Shown piece after piece: positions 10,725-23,600 of a DNA stretch of 64,000 nt. Under the pieces are notes generated by a model. That model saw only the letters and a list, made by a program, of their open reading frames with translations, did no database searches and was not told the DNA's origin. How positions within the stretch are numbered: position 1 is the stretch's first letter; each line of letters opens with the position of its first letter. The translations under genes and the position numbers were made by a program. Origin of the DNA: Hymenolepis diminuta (Eukaryota > Platyhelminthes > Cestoda > Cyclophyllidea > Hymenolepididae); assembly GCA_900708905.1 (NCBI GenBank), contig CAADRB010000013.1:619576-683575 (forward strand), given 5' to 3'.

Positions 10725-10805
10725 TCATTTGATGAGCGGTTTTGCGCGCATCATGCGCGACAGGTGAACCTTACAGCCTGACCCGTCTGAAACGTTCAAT
10801 TTACT
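10725..10805 (+). repeat. Dispersed repeat copy A, with hairpin
   Basis: Shares with 14585-14640 the blocks CATTCATTT, CCTTACAGCCT and CCGTCTGAAA in the same order and spacing, apart from an extra segment here. The extra segment contains a near-perfect hairpin, CGCGCAT-C-ATGCGCG (about 10745-10759), missing from the other copy. The family is unknown and no coding is evident. Confidence 0.5.
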
Positions 10806-13800
10806 AAAGTAAAAAAAGCATCGGTGGGTCTGGGGCGGACAGTACGTCCTTGGACTGAAGAGTGTAAGCGCTCAATTCATTTCGTCGAGTTAGGCAGGTG
10901 TATACGGTTACAGATGTCGGAAGTTAGTCGGGTTCCGTACGATAAAATATAGCAGTTTGTTTATCTTTGACAGTTGAATACTCAGTTTGATTTATGAAGC
11001 GAAGATATATTTTCGACTTGACTGTATTAATCCTTCATCCCTCTTTATACATGAGCCGTTACAGTGGCATTATTAGTTAAAATTGTAACGCATTCTGATT
11101 TACTGCAGTTGATAACAATTTCCTAAAATTCTCAGAAGAATTTGTGATTGACCCTATTTAAGTACCATTAGGGCACTAATTTAAAGTTTAACTTTTTTAA
11201 AATCGGTGCTGGCGTTAACAATCTGAGGTCAAAGCTCCGCATTTTGCCAGATTATCCCTCGAAGTTTCCGCCCATCTGTGAGCTTTCCACCTTCACCAAT
11301 GCTTTCAAGATAACGGTTTTTAATTTCAGAATAATAATTTTACTGAACCAGCTGAACGGTATCGCTCTTCTTACATGGAGGAATTTTTTGAACCCCTTGA
11401 TTTTTAACCAAAGTCGAACCTAAGGGATCTACTATTCCCTCGATAAGAAATTCCACTTTTTTTTATTCTATGGCACCTCGATAGTTCTCTGAGTTTCCTT
11501 CAGGGTTGAAATACTTCCATCTAGATTTCTCAGAAACTCGCGTAAAATTTTCACATTGTGCCTATTAATTTGCTTCCATTAATAAAACGAGCATAAGATT
11601 TGCAACTTTCATCATAAGGGAACATCTAAACATATGGAGGGAGAGACGCAGTTTATTTTAAGTGGAAGAAGGTGAGTCAGGGAATCAAGAGAACTTTTCT
11701 TAATTTGAGCTACAGGATTATCAGGTCAATTGTATTTTTATTTTCGCCTAAAATGTGATCACTTACCTGATAATATACTCTCATGTGATTTCACAGTCAC
11801 TTTTTTCGCTAATTTTTCAGCACCCATCTACCAGACAAAGAAGTTTATCGGTTTTCATTGATCACTTTTGAATTTATTGTAATTTAATCATAAGTATCTC
11901 ATTATCTCACTTTTCTTTACTAACGGTTCCAGATATATCATTTCCCCTTTCAATTGTAGTTATGGTTCGATAATGTGGGGAGTAGAATTCTTTGTTGGAT
12001 TGACTAGCCAGCTCTTTGTGTATTCTGGGTTAGAAACACCTGCATTATTACATACAAAAGAAACATTAGATCCCTCTTGTTCATATGATAGTATATTGTG
12101 GCAGAGGACGGTGGAATACCTACAAATCTCAAAGGGCTAGGAGAGACCAGATATTTACTATCCGGAATCCAGGTGTCTGAAGGGACTTTCACTCGAACTT
12201 TGACATCCTTTCCTCCACTTTCACGTTTTCCTTAGAAAGAATTGAAGAGTGGAAGTCTCAAAGTAAGGAGGAGCCAAGGAGTCGGTTAGAAAGGGTTCGA
12301 TGCGATTTTGAAACATCTCATCGAAGCAAACTAAAAACATCCCAGATAAGAAGACGGCAAGTCCAATTTCTCGTTGTTACAGGGAAAACTTAAAGCAGTT
12401 CAACTAGAACCATGCAGAGTATAAGGTAATTCATAATATTTCTAATAAAATAAATTTAAGGAACAAGCGCAATTTTTAAAAATAATGGAAATAAAATAAA
12501 ATAGAAAATCAAATTCGTCAGGGGAAAATAATTACTGATTAATCAGAATTATATTTTCATTTTGACACATTGATCAGGAAGAATCTAGGGTATGAACTAA
12601 TATTAACCTTCGAATAATGAAATTATTTCGATGAAGGGTAAGGATTTGACCAAAATGTGCAGTCGTATTCACAGCTCGAATGAGTTGAGAGTAGATGATG
12701 TTGATTGAAACTTGCTAATCTCGGATCAGCTTCAGATTCCCTTGCTGAAATAAGACCTGGTTTTAAAGAAAATATAGGGGAAGACTAGGAGAAATGTTCT
12801 CAAATTAAGGGACAATGGAATAAGTCCTTGGAATATCAGTAACTGCAAAAAACCGAATATATCACATGATTGACCAATAATTTAAGAGATTCGTGGTCCT
12901 TTAAGGAACTTGACTTGTTAAACTTTCTCATTTTTCCATTCTTGGATTTGTTTCCATACATTCCGGTTATTCAAATTGCCTGAATGATATTTTGATCCTG
13001 AATACGGCCGCATAAATTGGACATCGGTCAATACTGGGTCAAACTTGTTTGTCTCTCATACGATTTCTAACGATATTGCAAGAAGAAGAAATCAATGTTT
13101 CTTTCATGATAATTCCTCTATTTAATACGCCCACTTAATTCCCACTCCTTTAATGCCTTTTTATATGAAGTACTTTCTGCGTGTTGTTTAAAAATGGACG
13201 AACAATGCGAGCTACTTAACATTAGTGAGCATGAGTTGTTCCTGGTTTTGGATATTGGCCTATTCGTATTAGTAAATAGTGCATTTAGTTACGGAAGTTA
13301 AGTAACTTTAGAAGAGTGTATTACACCATAAAAGTTTAAAATAAATAAAACGAGATTCAAATTTGAATAATGCCTCACCATACTACCTTATGTATCAACA
13401 GTGATCACAGACTTAACCGATGGGATGACTACTTCATAAAAGGTTGACTGAATGTGTCCACGAGTTTGTGAGCAGAGAAGAGATAGGAATCTTGCTTCTT
13501 ACCTCATAGTTACGCTGCCATCAGTCTACTCAACAAAAGATGGTAAAAGAGATATGAAGAGATTACTGGATGAACAGTTTTATCAGATACAACAGTAAAC
13601 TCAGACGAAAAGATCGGTGCATTTTAAGCTGCCAAGAAGGTCGCTATGGAAAAATTGTAAGTTGAGTAATCTAAAAATCTCTTCAGTCAGTAACAGAGCA
13701 TATCAGTACGCAGGTGGTCAGGGAAGAACAGTGGTCATTGGCTAGAACTTGAAATATACTTAGCTGAAATTTCATGTTGCAATAAAGGTTGATGGCCATT

Positions 13801-14584
13801 GTAGCAAAATAGTCGCGTCCTCTCCCCTGTAGCGGATACTACACAAATAAGTCCTTGACTAAACCATGGTAATTCTCTGACAGAGTCCTAACGTGTATGT
13901 TGCCCCCAAAATTTGTAAGGTTACTACCAAAGTAGTGGGAACACTGGAGATTCGGTGAGAAGAGAGTTTAGACCGAAAATGCTCTGCACGCACGTCTGCG
14001 CTTGATTGATACACAATCAGTAGCCCGATCACACTTTCCAGAATGTTCTAAGGTGCGAGATATCTTTTATCAGCCTTGAGAGAGATGTAGGCTCCATATC
14101 TTTGTACAAGTTTTATGTTTTCCGGTTCACCCTTCATACCCTTTAGATCTTGATTTCCTTCTGTATTAATTTCACTTATCGTTAAAATATTCCAAATACT
14201 TCCTACGCTTTTTAAAATCTTTTTTCTTTATGGGCTATCAAATCGTTATTATTTTATATAGTTCTAAATAATGTATTATAATTTGATTAACCTTTGGTAA
14301 ACTCATTTTTTATAGTTCTGAAGGTTAAGTGATGGAAAATTCTCATGAACAGATGCTTCTTTAACCGAAATCTTTGCGATGTATGCTTCTGGAAGCTGAA
14401 TTGATAAACAAGGTCTTCGTATTAAAGATCGAATTTTATATAATCATACAAAAGTGTATTTGTAATAATAAGAGGGAAATAGAAGAAAATGGCCGTAAAG
14501 GTATGAAATTAAAGTTAATAAATATTGTCCACTTATTTGTAAAGTTGGATCGATTTGATGAGCTAAAAAATCGACCTTTTGGTA

Positions 14585-14640
14585 CATTCATTTAATGATT
14601 GATGACCTTACAGCCTAAGCCGTCTGAAATGTTCCACATG
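14585..14640 (+). repeat. Dispersed repeat copy B
   Basis: Partner of the repeat at 10725-10805, lacking its GC-rich hairpin. The matched core reads ACCTTACAGCCTAAGCCGTC followed by TGAAATGTTC. The identity of the element is unknown. Confidence 0.5.
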
Positions 14641-15115
14641 CATTTCTAAAAATACAGTGCGTTACTTGTTTTAGTCAGAACACACGATAGACTCCCTTTG
14701 AGAAACAATGTTGTGTGTTTGATATCACCTTGTCCTCATCCGTGTATAGTTGGTCTATTTAATCAAACGTATTGCACAAATTAACAATAAGATGTAATCC
14801 AGATGGAATGTGTTTTCTCTGGATCATTGTACTTTCTTCCCAAAATGTGATATTTGGCAGTGTTTGACGTTATTTACGTCGAATGTGTATGTAATGCATG
14901 TGTGTGCTATTAATGCTTCCACTTTTACATTTTTGGCTGACGTGTTTAAATAAATACAAAAGGCACAATTTTCTGTTTTCTTTCCCTCTATCTTTAAAAT
15001 AATTTCAGAGAGGTCTTGACTAACTCAGTTACAAGGACTTCATTAATTACTGTTCCAAATTTGGGATCAAGGTCAATATACCCCCCGCCGGGGGGTATAT
15101 TGACCTTGATACAAA

Positions 15116-15581
15116 NNNNNNNNNNNNNNNNNNNNNNNNNNNNNNNNNNNNNNNNNNNNNNNNNNNNNNNNNNNNNNNNNNNNNNNNNNNNNNNNNNNNN
15201 NNNNNNNNNNNNNNNNNNNNNNNNNNNNNNNNNNNNNNNNNNNNNNNNNNNNNNNNNNNNNNNNNNNNNNNNNNNNNNNNNNNNNNNNNNNNNNNNNNNN
15301 NNNNNNNNNNNNNNNNNNNNNNNNNNNNNNNNNNNNNNNNNNNNNNNNNNNNNNNNNNNNNNNNNNNNNNNNNNNNNNNNNNNNNNNNNNNNNNNNNNNN
15401 NNNNNNNNNNNNNNNNNNNNNNNNNNNNNNNNNNNNNNNNNNNNNNNNNNNNNNNNNNNNNNNNNNNNNNNNNNNNNNNNNNNNNNNNNNNNNNNNNNNN
15501 NNNNNNNNNNNNNNNNNNNNNNNNNNNNNNNNNNNNNNNNNNNNNNNNNNNNNNNNNNNNNNNNNNNNNNNNNNNNNNNNN
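15116..15581. other. Assembly gap (466 N)
   Basis: A run of N inside the Merlin element, next to inverted copies of its terminal repeat. The inverted repeats or high copy number probably broke the assembly here. The N-terminal half of the transposase would fall in the gap. Confidence 0.95.
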
Positions 15582-15587
15582 ATTACA

Positions 15588-15881
15588 ATGGTTGATACAT
15601 CAACTGCTCCAGGGATAGGATACGCTCAAGTTGTTTCCAGTCGTGACTCCAACGTACTTCTTCCGATTATTCGAAGAGTTATTCGTTCCGGGTCAGAAAT
15701 ACATACGGATGAATGGCCTGCATATAACGCCCTTGATCCGGCAGATGAATTTATTCACAAAAAGATAACACACAAATATCACTTTGTGGATCCGATTACT
15801 GGAATCCATACACAAAATGTTGAGTCTTTCAACAATAAACTCAAAGCGTTTGTGAAGATGCAAAAAGGTTGCATTTTTTAG
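15588..15881 (+). pseudogene. Merlin transposase, C-terminal fragment (ISXO2-like)
   Basis: The C-terminal part of a DDE transposase of the ISXO2/Merlin type, which cuts and pastes the element. Visible motifs are LLPIIRRVIRSGSEIHTDEW followed by PAYNAL (second catalytic Asp in the TDEWxAY motif), then HKYHFVDPITGIHTQNVESF, the conserved NFVDPxTGxHTQxxES block whose Glu is the third catalytic residue. It ends with a stop soon after KLKAFVKM. The first Asp and the N-terminal zinc-binding region would lie in the assembly gap, so intactness cannot be judged; the C-terminus looks slightly short. Confidence 0.75.
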
Positions 15882-15945
15882 ACCGGGGGGTATATTGACC
15901 TTGATGCATATTACGGGGGGTATATTGACCTTGATCCCAAATTTG

Positions 15946-17321
15946 TTTTATTTTCGTTCATTTTATCAACAACCGTCGGCAGATCCTTCGTAATCTGTCA
16001 TAATCAGTCACATGGACCTCACTAAGTGATTTCGAGGTCAATACTTTATTCAGCAGGATGTGTATATCGACATATACTAATGAGTGGCCACTGTCCGAGT
16101 AATCCGATGCGGATCACGCTTCTACGTGAGACATCAGTCATATTTTTTGTGATGACTGGCATCTGGGTACGTATCTGTAGATCACCTGTGGTGAGATGGC
16201 CAATCGCCTGATACTGATTGAAATCAACGCTGTGATCGCCTTAACCCATATTAATATCTCTGCCTAGTCCACATTACGATATAATACACAAATGAATAAA
16301 AAAATCTAAAATTTTACTCAGTGATTAGTAACATTATAAAAATTTAACGCAATATCGATAAATGAGAAGTCATAATATACAGGGTCACAAGATAAACAAA
16401 ATCTACTATATTAGTAATTGGAATCATCACAAATATACGCTCCAATATGCCGGCATTTTAATATAAATAGGCAAATTTAAATACTTCTCTGCCAAAGACA
16501 AGTGTTGGGAAACGCTTGCTATCGATAGGATAGAAAACTGTTAATATTAAGAAATCTAAAATCATTATGGTTATTTTAAAGAAAAAATATACCACATTTT
16601 CCTGTGTATTCATATAAATGATGTTTATTGAGCTACATTAAAATCCATCTCGACACTAAAGTGAATAATATAATATAATATTTATATAATTAGAAAATCA
16701 TCAATTTGTCTTCAAAGAAACCGTGTGCTTGTTCTGGTTAATACAATTGAACAAATTTAAAGGAACTGAATTAATTAGAATCAAATCCAGAGAAATTAAA
16801 AGGAAAGGAAATTGTAACTACTTCAATGAACTGGTTTTTAGCATTTGAAATGTCCCAATTATTCGATTAGGATTAGTATGTACAATATTAATTAACATTA
16901 GCTAAATTAAAATAATTTTTGTATAAAATAATCGATTTTAGTTTTAATGGACAGACTAGAAACATACTTAATACCGCCACATCTGTTTTCTCATCTTTTA
17001 TTAAATGACGTGCGGATAAGTTAAAGTATGTAGCAATTATATGCTCTAAAATCTATTCAGGCATGTGAATTTGTTGTCAATGCTTTTGCTAAGCCGTTGC
17101 AATGAGTTTGGTGATGTATATAAATGCTATTTTATATTAGTGATTTAAATTAACTTTATATATTGCACTACTCACTTAATCGACTTTAATATTTAAGTTA
17201 GACGTTTATTTATACATATTTTATACAGTTTTAATTGTTTTATTACTTGTACTTTATCAATATTTAATAGTTGATTTTCAATTTTTTTCCAAGATCATTC
17301 GTTGAATTGAGCGCATTCGCT
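15946..17321. other. Spacer and 5' region of SHOC2
   Basis: Very AT-rich sequence with a slightly GC-richer patch at about 16020-16240 containing a small hairpin (CAGTCAT/ATGACTG near 16135-16160). No coding or RNA family was recognised. A pyrimidine-rich acceptor-like tract ending in AG at 17293 lies 28 bases before the SHOC2 start codon. Confidence 0.4.
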
Positions 17322-17640
17322 ATGGCTTCTGGAACGGTCAACGGATCTAATAGTTCGTCCGGGTCTGCCAACCATAACCACAATCTGGAGTACTTGGATA
17401 TGGTTAACAATATTGAAACTGTTTCCATCAGTTCTCAAAAGGTGCGTTTCATTTTGTACAATTTTTGTTCTTCTCATTTCTACTAGGTGTCATTTTTTTC
17501 TTTCCTACTTCCAGAAGAGCTCTCTCGTTGGTTCGACTCCTTTTGATCCAAAGAAGAGTAGAGTTACTGTGCAGCGCCCTGGGGAACAGAAGGCATATCA
17601 ATGTGGCCCCAATTCCAGGAAGAATAAAAAGGCAGACTCC
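17322..17640 (+). CDS. SHOC2: SHOC2 N-terminal exons 1 and 2
   Basis: The first two coding exons (40 and 42 codons) encode a disordered region rich in Ser/Asn then Lys/Arg. They were assigned to SHOC2 for three reasons. The exon 2 donor (GTACGG at 17641) is phase 0, as is the acceptor at 30519. The joined protein is close to the human length. The exon ends in a basic stretch ([11 protein letters not shown]), placed like the PGTRKK segment just before the conserved IKELNKCREEN of human SHOC2. The 73-base intron between them is GTGCGT...TTCCAG. The family's PP1C-docking RVxF site should be in this region; the nearest match is SRVTV, lacking the aromatic residue. No transcript evidence joins these exons across 12.9 kb. 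Confidence 0.7.
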
Positions 17641-20600
17641 GTACGGAATTTTTTGTTTCCTTATTATTATTTTATTTCAATTTCGAGTCTTATATCTCTT
17701 TGCATATTTAGTTTTGTTGGACTTTCTTTTATTACATTTGGTATTTGTTTATATGCTTAGATTCGTAAAAGCATAGCGAATGCTAGTTGCAATGTAGGAT
17801 AACAAATGTTCTTTTTTGTTATTTATTATTAGTCGCCTAAAATCTCTTTATACTCCTTCCATTGTCTTGTTATTTTTGTTGTTGAACTAAACTCTAGCAG
17901 TTATTAAGCTAGCGGAAAACTATTATTCACTAATTCTATGTAATGCAATTTCACCTTTTTCCCGTTAAAATGCTTTTTTTACTGTTATTTTGAAATTAGG
18001 GGTTCAAATGTATGATTTATTTATTATTTGGCTTAAGCTGATCTATGTACGATTTTTCCAGTTTCGGTAAATTGGTAACCAGTGCAAAGATCTTCGTATT
18101 GAATCAGTTTTTTATTGAAAATAATTAACTAACCTATCTGTTTTTATGGTTTACTTCTTCATCCACTTGCAGAGAAAGTTTAAATTGCTTTATCTGAAAT
18201 ATTTTGAGTTGCAGTTGTTTTTTTATGAATCTTTTTTGGCTTTTCTACAATTTTTACTTATAGATAAAGTCCTGATCGAAACAATTTCGATTTTTCGAAC
18301 TCTTTAGAATTTCTTACCTATATTTTATTTTGAGGGGTTTATCTTTAACTCTTTGGATGGAATTAATTCGGTTTACAATGGCCTCTGTTTTAGTTTTAGA
18401 AAAACAGAATAAAGGCCTCATTTCAAATGTTTATATTTGTCAGCATTCATGTTACCGTAAAAAGACACCAGTGCACCAGGCACGTTGTTTAGCAATTTTC
18501 TGTTTAGTCTGAGGAACTTTTTAGTTTAGTTTTCTAACCCCCATTTTCATTTTGTTTGTTCCCATTTTTTGATGCCTCTGCTTATTATCTAGGATTCTCT
18601 TCCCTTCTTTTTTACACCCATTCGATGTAATATAAATACGCTGCCACTGGTATTACATGGGGCCCACAGTTGTACATCATGGGGTCTAGTTACTCAGATC
18701 CTGTTGGAAAATCTCTTATTCAGTAATGGCTATTTCTTCACTTATTGAGTATTAATCCTTATACGTAGTTTTGGGTATATAGGATTTTTTAGGTGGTAAT
18801 GTAGCAGTGAGGAGACTTCATTTTCACGGCCATGAACGAGGAACGAATTCGCTGAAATATATGATTTCCGGCCGAGTACTGAATATATTCGTTCCTTCTT
18901 TCTGTCAATTTATTTTTTATGGATCAAGAAATATTCTGGAGAAGTTATTTCTATGCGGAAATGTATGCCTAAAATTAAGGGAAGACGTTGGAAAATGCTT
19001 TATCTTAATAGTTTGTTATACATTTCCTTAAACCTCAGTTATAATAGTGAATCTTAAAGATTTTATATTTAATGTCTCTCATTCTCTTCCTTTAAAATTA
19101 AAGGTTACTAAGTTGTTACGAATAGGTAAAACCACCATGTTTAGAATCTGTGACACCTGAAGGAAAAACATTATGTGCATAGAGGAACCCTCCAGTATGC
19201 TTATTTGGAGATATTTTCTTTCGAGCGAATCGAAAATCATATGCAAGTCTAGATTTAGTAAAATTCAGATAGCAACTTTGACTGATTCTCAGCTTCTGGG
19301 ATGCTATTTTCTTTTGAAATGCTGATCGGTTATCGTAGTCTTAAGGATGGTTGTTGATATGAATCGGCTGCTCAAGACTATTCACCTTTTCATTAATTGC
19401 TCCTTGTGTGATTACAAGGGATGGTTCTAAATCCTGTCAGTGGAATTTAGGTGTCTGATCGAATTAAGCTTGTAAAACTAATATTCAATTTGAAGACTAA
19501 TAAGAAATAGCAGCCCTTTCCTAATCAGAAGACTAAACATTCAGTGGAGAGCAGAAGGCACATTGAATCAAAGAAAGTGAGCGGCGGAGGAAGAGAGAAA
19601 GGAGAAGGAAAAAATGGGGTAAAGTTCAACATAGAGTGAGTTGAAACGGGGTTCTAATAAAGAGACCTAATTAAGATAACACTTAGTGGAGTGGAATGTT
19701 TTGCGTCCTTTCGTTAGTCTGATGAGTAACCAATTAGGGTATCATGGTCAGACAGCTAGGACAGTGCAGTAATGAGTCAATGTGTGCGTTCGATAGAATG
19801 CTACAAGTAATATTTTGGAATTAATTTAGTTCTAATCGTGTATTCCTTAGTCGTAGTTACTGTTATTTTGCAATCACAGCGCTTTTCCGACATTTTAGGG
19901 TTTAGAAATGGTCTTATTTTGACATTTCTACATCCCGAGATATTACTATAATTTTTTTCTCAGTTTCCTTTATTATGCTTTACTTCCTTCAAGAACATTC
20001 CGCGTGTTATTAATAACATTCAAACTTGACTGAGATTTGTCTATGAGATTGGTGATTTGAGAACAGTCTTGATAAGAGAATACCTAACCATTTCTATCAT
20101 ACTAATTCTGATTTGATTATTGTTGTACCATTGTCCTGAAAAACACTGTTTGCTAGGTGAATTTGAGGATATTAAGTAAATAAATTGTACTAGGTAGCGA
20201 CTTTTCATTAAGGAATTCTTACTTTCCTGAATACTTTCGTAATCAAGTTTTCACAAATGAGTTCTAATTGAGGTACGAGGTTCATCCGTTTGGTTAATTT
20301 AAATTAAATACGCAATTAGATGTGTTTAAGCGCATAATCTTTTTCTGCTGTCACGACTTAGTGTAGGTCGATTTTCTCATCTATTTATATCCACCCTAGA
20401 GGTAAAAAGTACACCAATTGATACGGGGATTTTATGGGCGCTAATTTTGTCACTTCCTCATTCTGTTTTCCCCTGTACCATGAAATGGTCTTTATATCGC
20501 CAGCGACTCCTTGAGTTCTATCAGTTTGTTTAACTCAAACATATGAAAGGGTAACAGAAAGTTAATGGTTTCCTTGTATTTGCTCTGAGTGCTAATTGTG

Positions 20601-23600
20601 CACATTTTAATATGGACCGGAGCCTTCCGAGCTGCTGTTTGGCTCTACAAATGTTGCGGGTTACGGCGTCTGCAGCTGTCTCGTCTACAGTTCAGTTTTT
20701 GGCTCCAATAGGTAACCATTGTAAGAATGGCATGCTCACAGCTCAGCTATTTTTTTGCTTTGTTGTGTCTTATTGTGATTTCTGTTGCTTACCACACCTT
20801 CTTTGCCATCATATTTCGCATTGGTTTTCTCGTAGTAGTAACTAAACTACTGGTGAGTCCCTCATATTTTGGTCGGCGCGTAACTTAGCATATTTACTCC
20901 ACCCTAGAACTTTTTGTAGATTGTCACTATCATGGAGCCATTAATAGGACTTAATCACGAGATGCCTGCTACCGCTGGGTTTACACTCAGTTCTCTAGGC
21001 ACGCATGTTAATTTAGTTCACAGTATTGTTTATGTCCTGTGGTGTACACCTTGGAATATTGCAATTAATCAGTTAAAGTTTCTCAGATCAAGAAATACGA
21101 TCATTTAGCTCTCTTGAGCGTTTACATCTCACCGGTTCGTGTGCGCTTGGCATACCAGCTTGTCACTTAATATATACAGACTTATTCCTAAATACTATGT
21201 GCCGATTTAATTGTTATATGAAGCTCTACAAGGAGCTGCATAGCTTTCAGGACTAAGTTTGTTGGGGGAGAAAGTAGTGGAAAATCGGAATGTTCCAGTC
21301 TCTACTGGAGTCTGAGTTGTGACTTACTCCCTAGGACTCATTCGTTTAGAGATAGTTGTAAGGATAAAGCTCGTTGAAGCTGAGTTTTGAAAACTTATAA
21401 GTGAAGAGGTCAGTTTTATTTTAACTTTTTTGATTCTTTTGAAAACAGAAAGATATCTGTAACTTCACCATTTCCAGATATTGGGTTTTGGCGCCGATTT
21501 CATTTTTATGGTCAAAAAAATATTTAATTCTCCGTACACATGTGTACTGAACAACTTCACCTTTTCTAAAACCGAAACATCTAACAAACACTCTAGTTTC
21601 CGGTAAATTTTACGTTTTATCATGAATGTTACGTTCCTTCAGCTCTACATAAAGTTTTTTATATCGGTATCTATAGAAGGGAAATATTTCCTGTGATCTC
21701 TGATTGAATCCCTATCGTCTCGAACTGAATTGTTTGCATGCACTTCAATGATCTGAAAATATCTTTTAAGCATTTCGGAATCTGGCATATCTTGCTCTTA
21801 TCAACCTATCAACTGACTGCTTTGGCGATTTGTGGTAATTGGGAAAGGAAGGTTAATTGCAAGACCAAAGATTAGCTAGAGTTTGCTTTATTGCTTCATT
21901 TTGTAATCTAACTCACAAATCATTTGAAACCCTCCAAGTCTCTTCCTGTAAGTCAAACTTGGGGAAAATTTCCAGAGGTTTTTGGTTTTAACCATGCTTG
22001 CAGCGAGATGCTTCACACATAGGTAATATGCATGGCTAGTTCCTTTCTGTTTCACCTTGTCTGCTTTCATGTGTCTTTTACTTCTCGGGTGTGGGAAGCT
22101 GATTGGTTCCAGGGACTGCTAGACAGACAAACACATACGCACTAGAACAACTCATTTGCTTGGATATTGCATATACCCGCCGGTACTGCCCTGGATTTTG
22201 CGCAATTGTCCTAGCCTGCAAACGAGAGGTAAAACACTCTTCCATTCTGCCTTTTTTGTTGAGTTATTTCGACAATTTTTCTGTTTATTCGTTTAAATCA
22301 CACCTCATACAAAGGGGGGGGGGCAGGGGGAGGGGAGATGACAGCAGCAGATGACCCATGTTTGCCGGTGAAGCATTGGTGGACGTGGCCGTCTGTCAAG
22401 GTCACGAGATCGATGCTTATCGGCGCACATCCGATGATGTTGGTGGCTAATTGCACTTGTTAAATCTCATCAACAGGAGTGGTAGAACGAGAGTTTCTCT
22501 TAGAAGTGGTTTCAGCATGCCTCTCTACCCAAATTAAGTATTTTCAACACTTTGCTTAATGGGTTTCGAAGGTTTTACTCATATATACCCTTTTGAGAAC
22601 CAGATATATGGGACGGATTAGTTTTTAGAGGGCAGATAGGCAAGACTTTTCTTAAAAATGATGTAGGGGAATTAGCCTTTCCTTTGTTTTTTAACTATTA
22701 TGTTGAATTCTATCTGAGCTTTTGGACGATATAAACCACGGATGTATCGAAGTCCGTAAATGGAAGAAGAGGTAGGACTTATGACTGTTACTCGTTATAA
22801 TGAAGAATTTGGTAGTGGACCTAATTTGTCTTTATTGAACAAATATACCTAATAATTTCCCTTGATGGATGGGGAAAGAACTTTTCCAACTCCAAAAGTT
22901 GTTTCCAAATAATTTCTCTTCTACCCATATAACTAGTATATAGATTGCACTAATTGGGGAAGCGGATGATTAGCTTTCCGATATTTTATTAGAAAGGAGT
23001 TGGAAATTTGATCCATTAGGTTTGGGGTTTGCTTTTTTCCATATTTTAAATTTAAGAACATGTTGGGAAGACATTCGTATTTTAGACTTAATTGGTGTAT
23101 AACAAATCCAGTTTGCATGTTGGATTTTGTAAATAGTAATTTGAGACTTGTCTTGATTTGGACAATTATTACAGAACTTTTCATATGAGACTCTGAATGG
23201 CTCACATCCTTGCCTAGTTATTGTTATTTATTGCATACGGCAATAAACACTTCAGTCTTAGCACTATTTATTTGACCGTTGACTAAGTCCCGCTTAGACT
23301 TGAATGAAACACGAATTTCCACCCCAGTTATTTCATTTCGTTTTACTGTTTTTACTATTTCCAATTCGTATTTCCCTCAATTTGCCGCTTAGCTTTATAT
23401 CAACAGATGTGTTAAAGCATTTGAACGCAGATCGTGTGTGTGGATAGCTTTCTATTTTGTATTTACAGAAGAGATGAAAAGAAATGGAATTGCCAGTTTG
23501 CAGTTCTGCTCTTGAGCTGGGGTTGCAATTTGTACCTAATTGCGCGAACTTAGGCTCAGTTATTTCGAATATTAAGTTCCATCGGAGCTTTCCATTGGAA

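Larger units (their letters stand above)
10167..15055. other. Intergenic spacer between NSRP1 and the Merlin element
   Basis: AT-rich, with no open frame that looks coding. The NSRP1 3' UTR lies at the left; no canonical AATAAA was found close to the stop, only ATAATA-like sequence near 10195. The only structure I can support is a pair of related repeat copies near 10725-10805 and 14585-14640. Confidence 0.5.
15064..15937 (+). mobile_element. Merlin-family DNA transposon (gapped in assembly)
   Basis: Perfect 23-bp terminal inverted repeats begin GGATCAAGGTCAATATACCC (15064-15086) and end in the complement (15915-15937). They are flanked on both sides by the 8-bp target duplication CAAATTTG (15056-15063 and 15938-15945), which is a palindrome and so looks like TIR extension. 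Eight-to-nine-bp duplications and termini starting GG fit Merlin. Inside are a 466-base N gap and the C-terminal half of an ISXO2/IS1016-like transposase. Extra forward copies of the terminal motif lie at 15090-15110 and 15885-15905, making the ends complex. The real length is unknown because the gap size may be nominal. Confidence 0.75.

Noticed and set aside
15056..15086. 31-bp terminal inverted repeat for the Merlin element
   Set aside because: The outer 8 bases (CAAATTTG) are palindromic and are better read as the target-site duplication, leaving a 23-bp TIR starting GG.
19715..19760. Hammerhead ribozyme (CTGATGAG motif)
   Set aside because: The second core element (GAAA after a short stem) and the third stem are not present at the right spacing.
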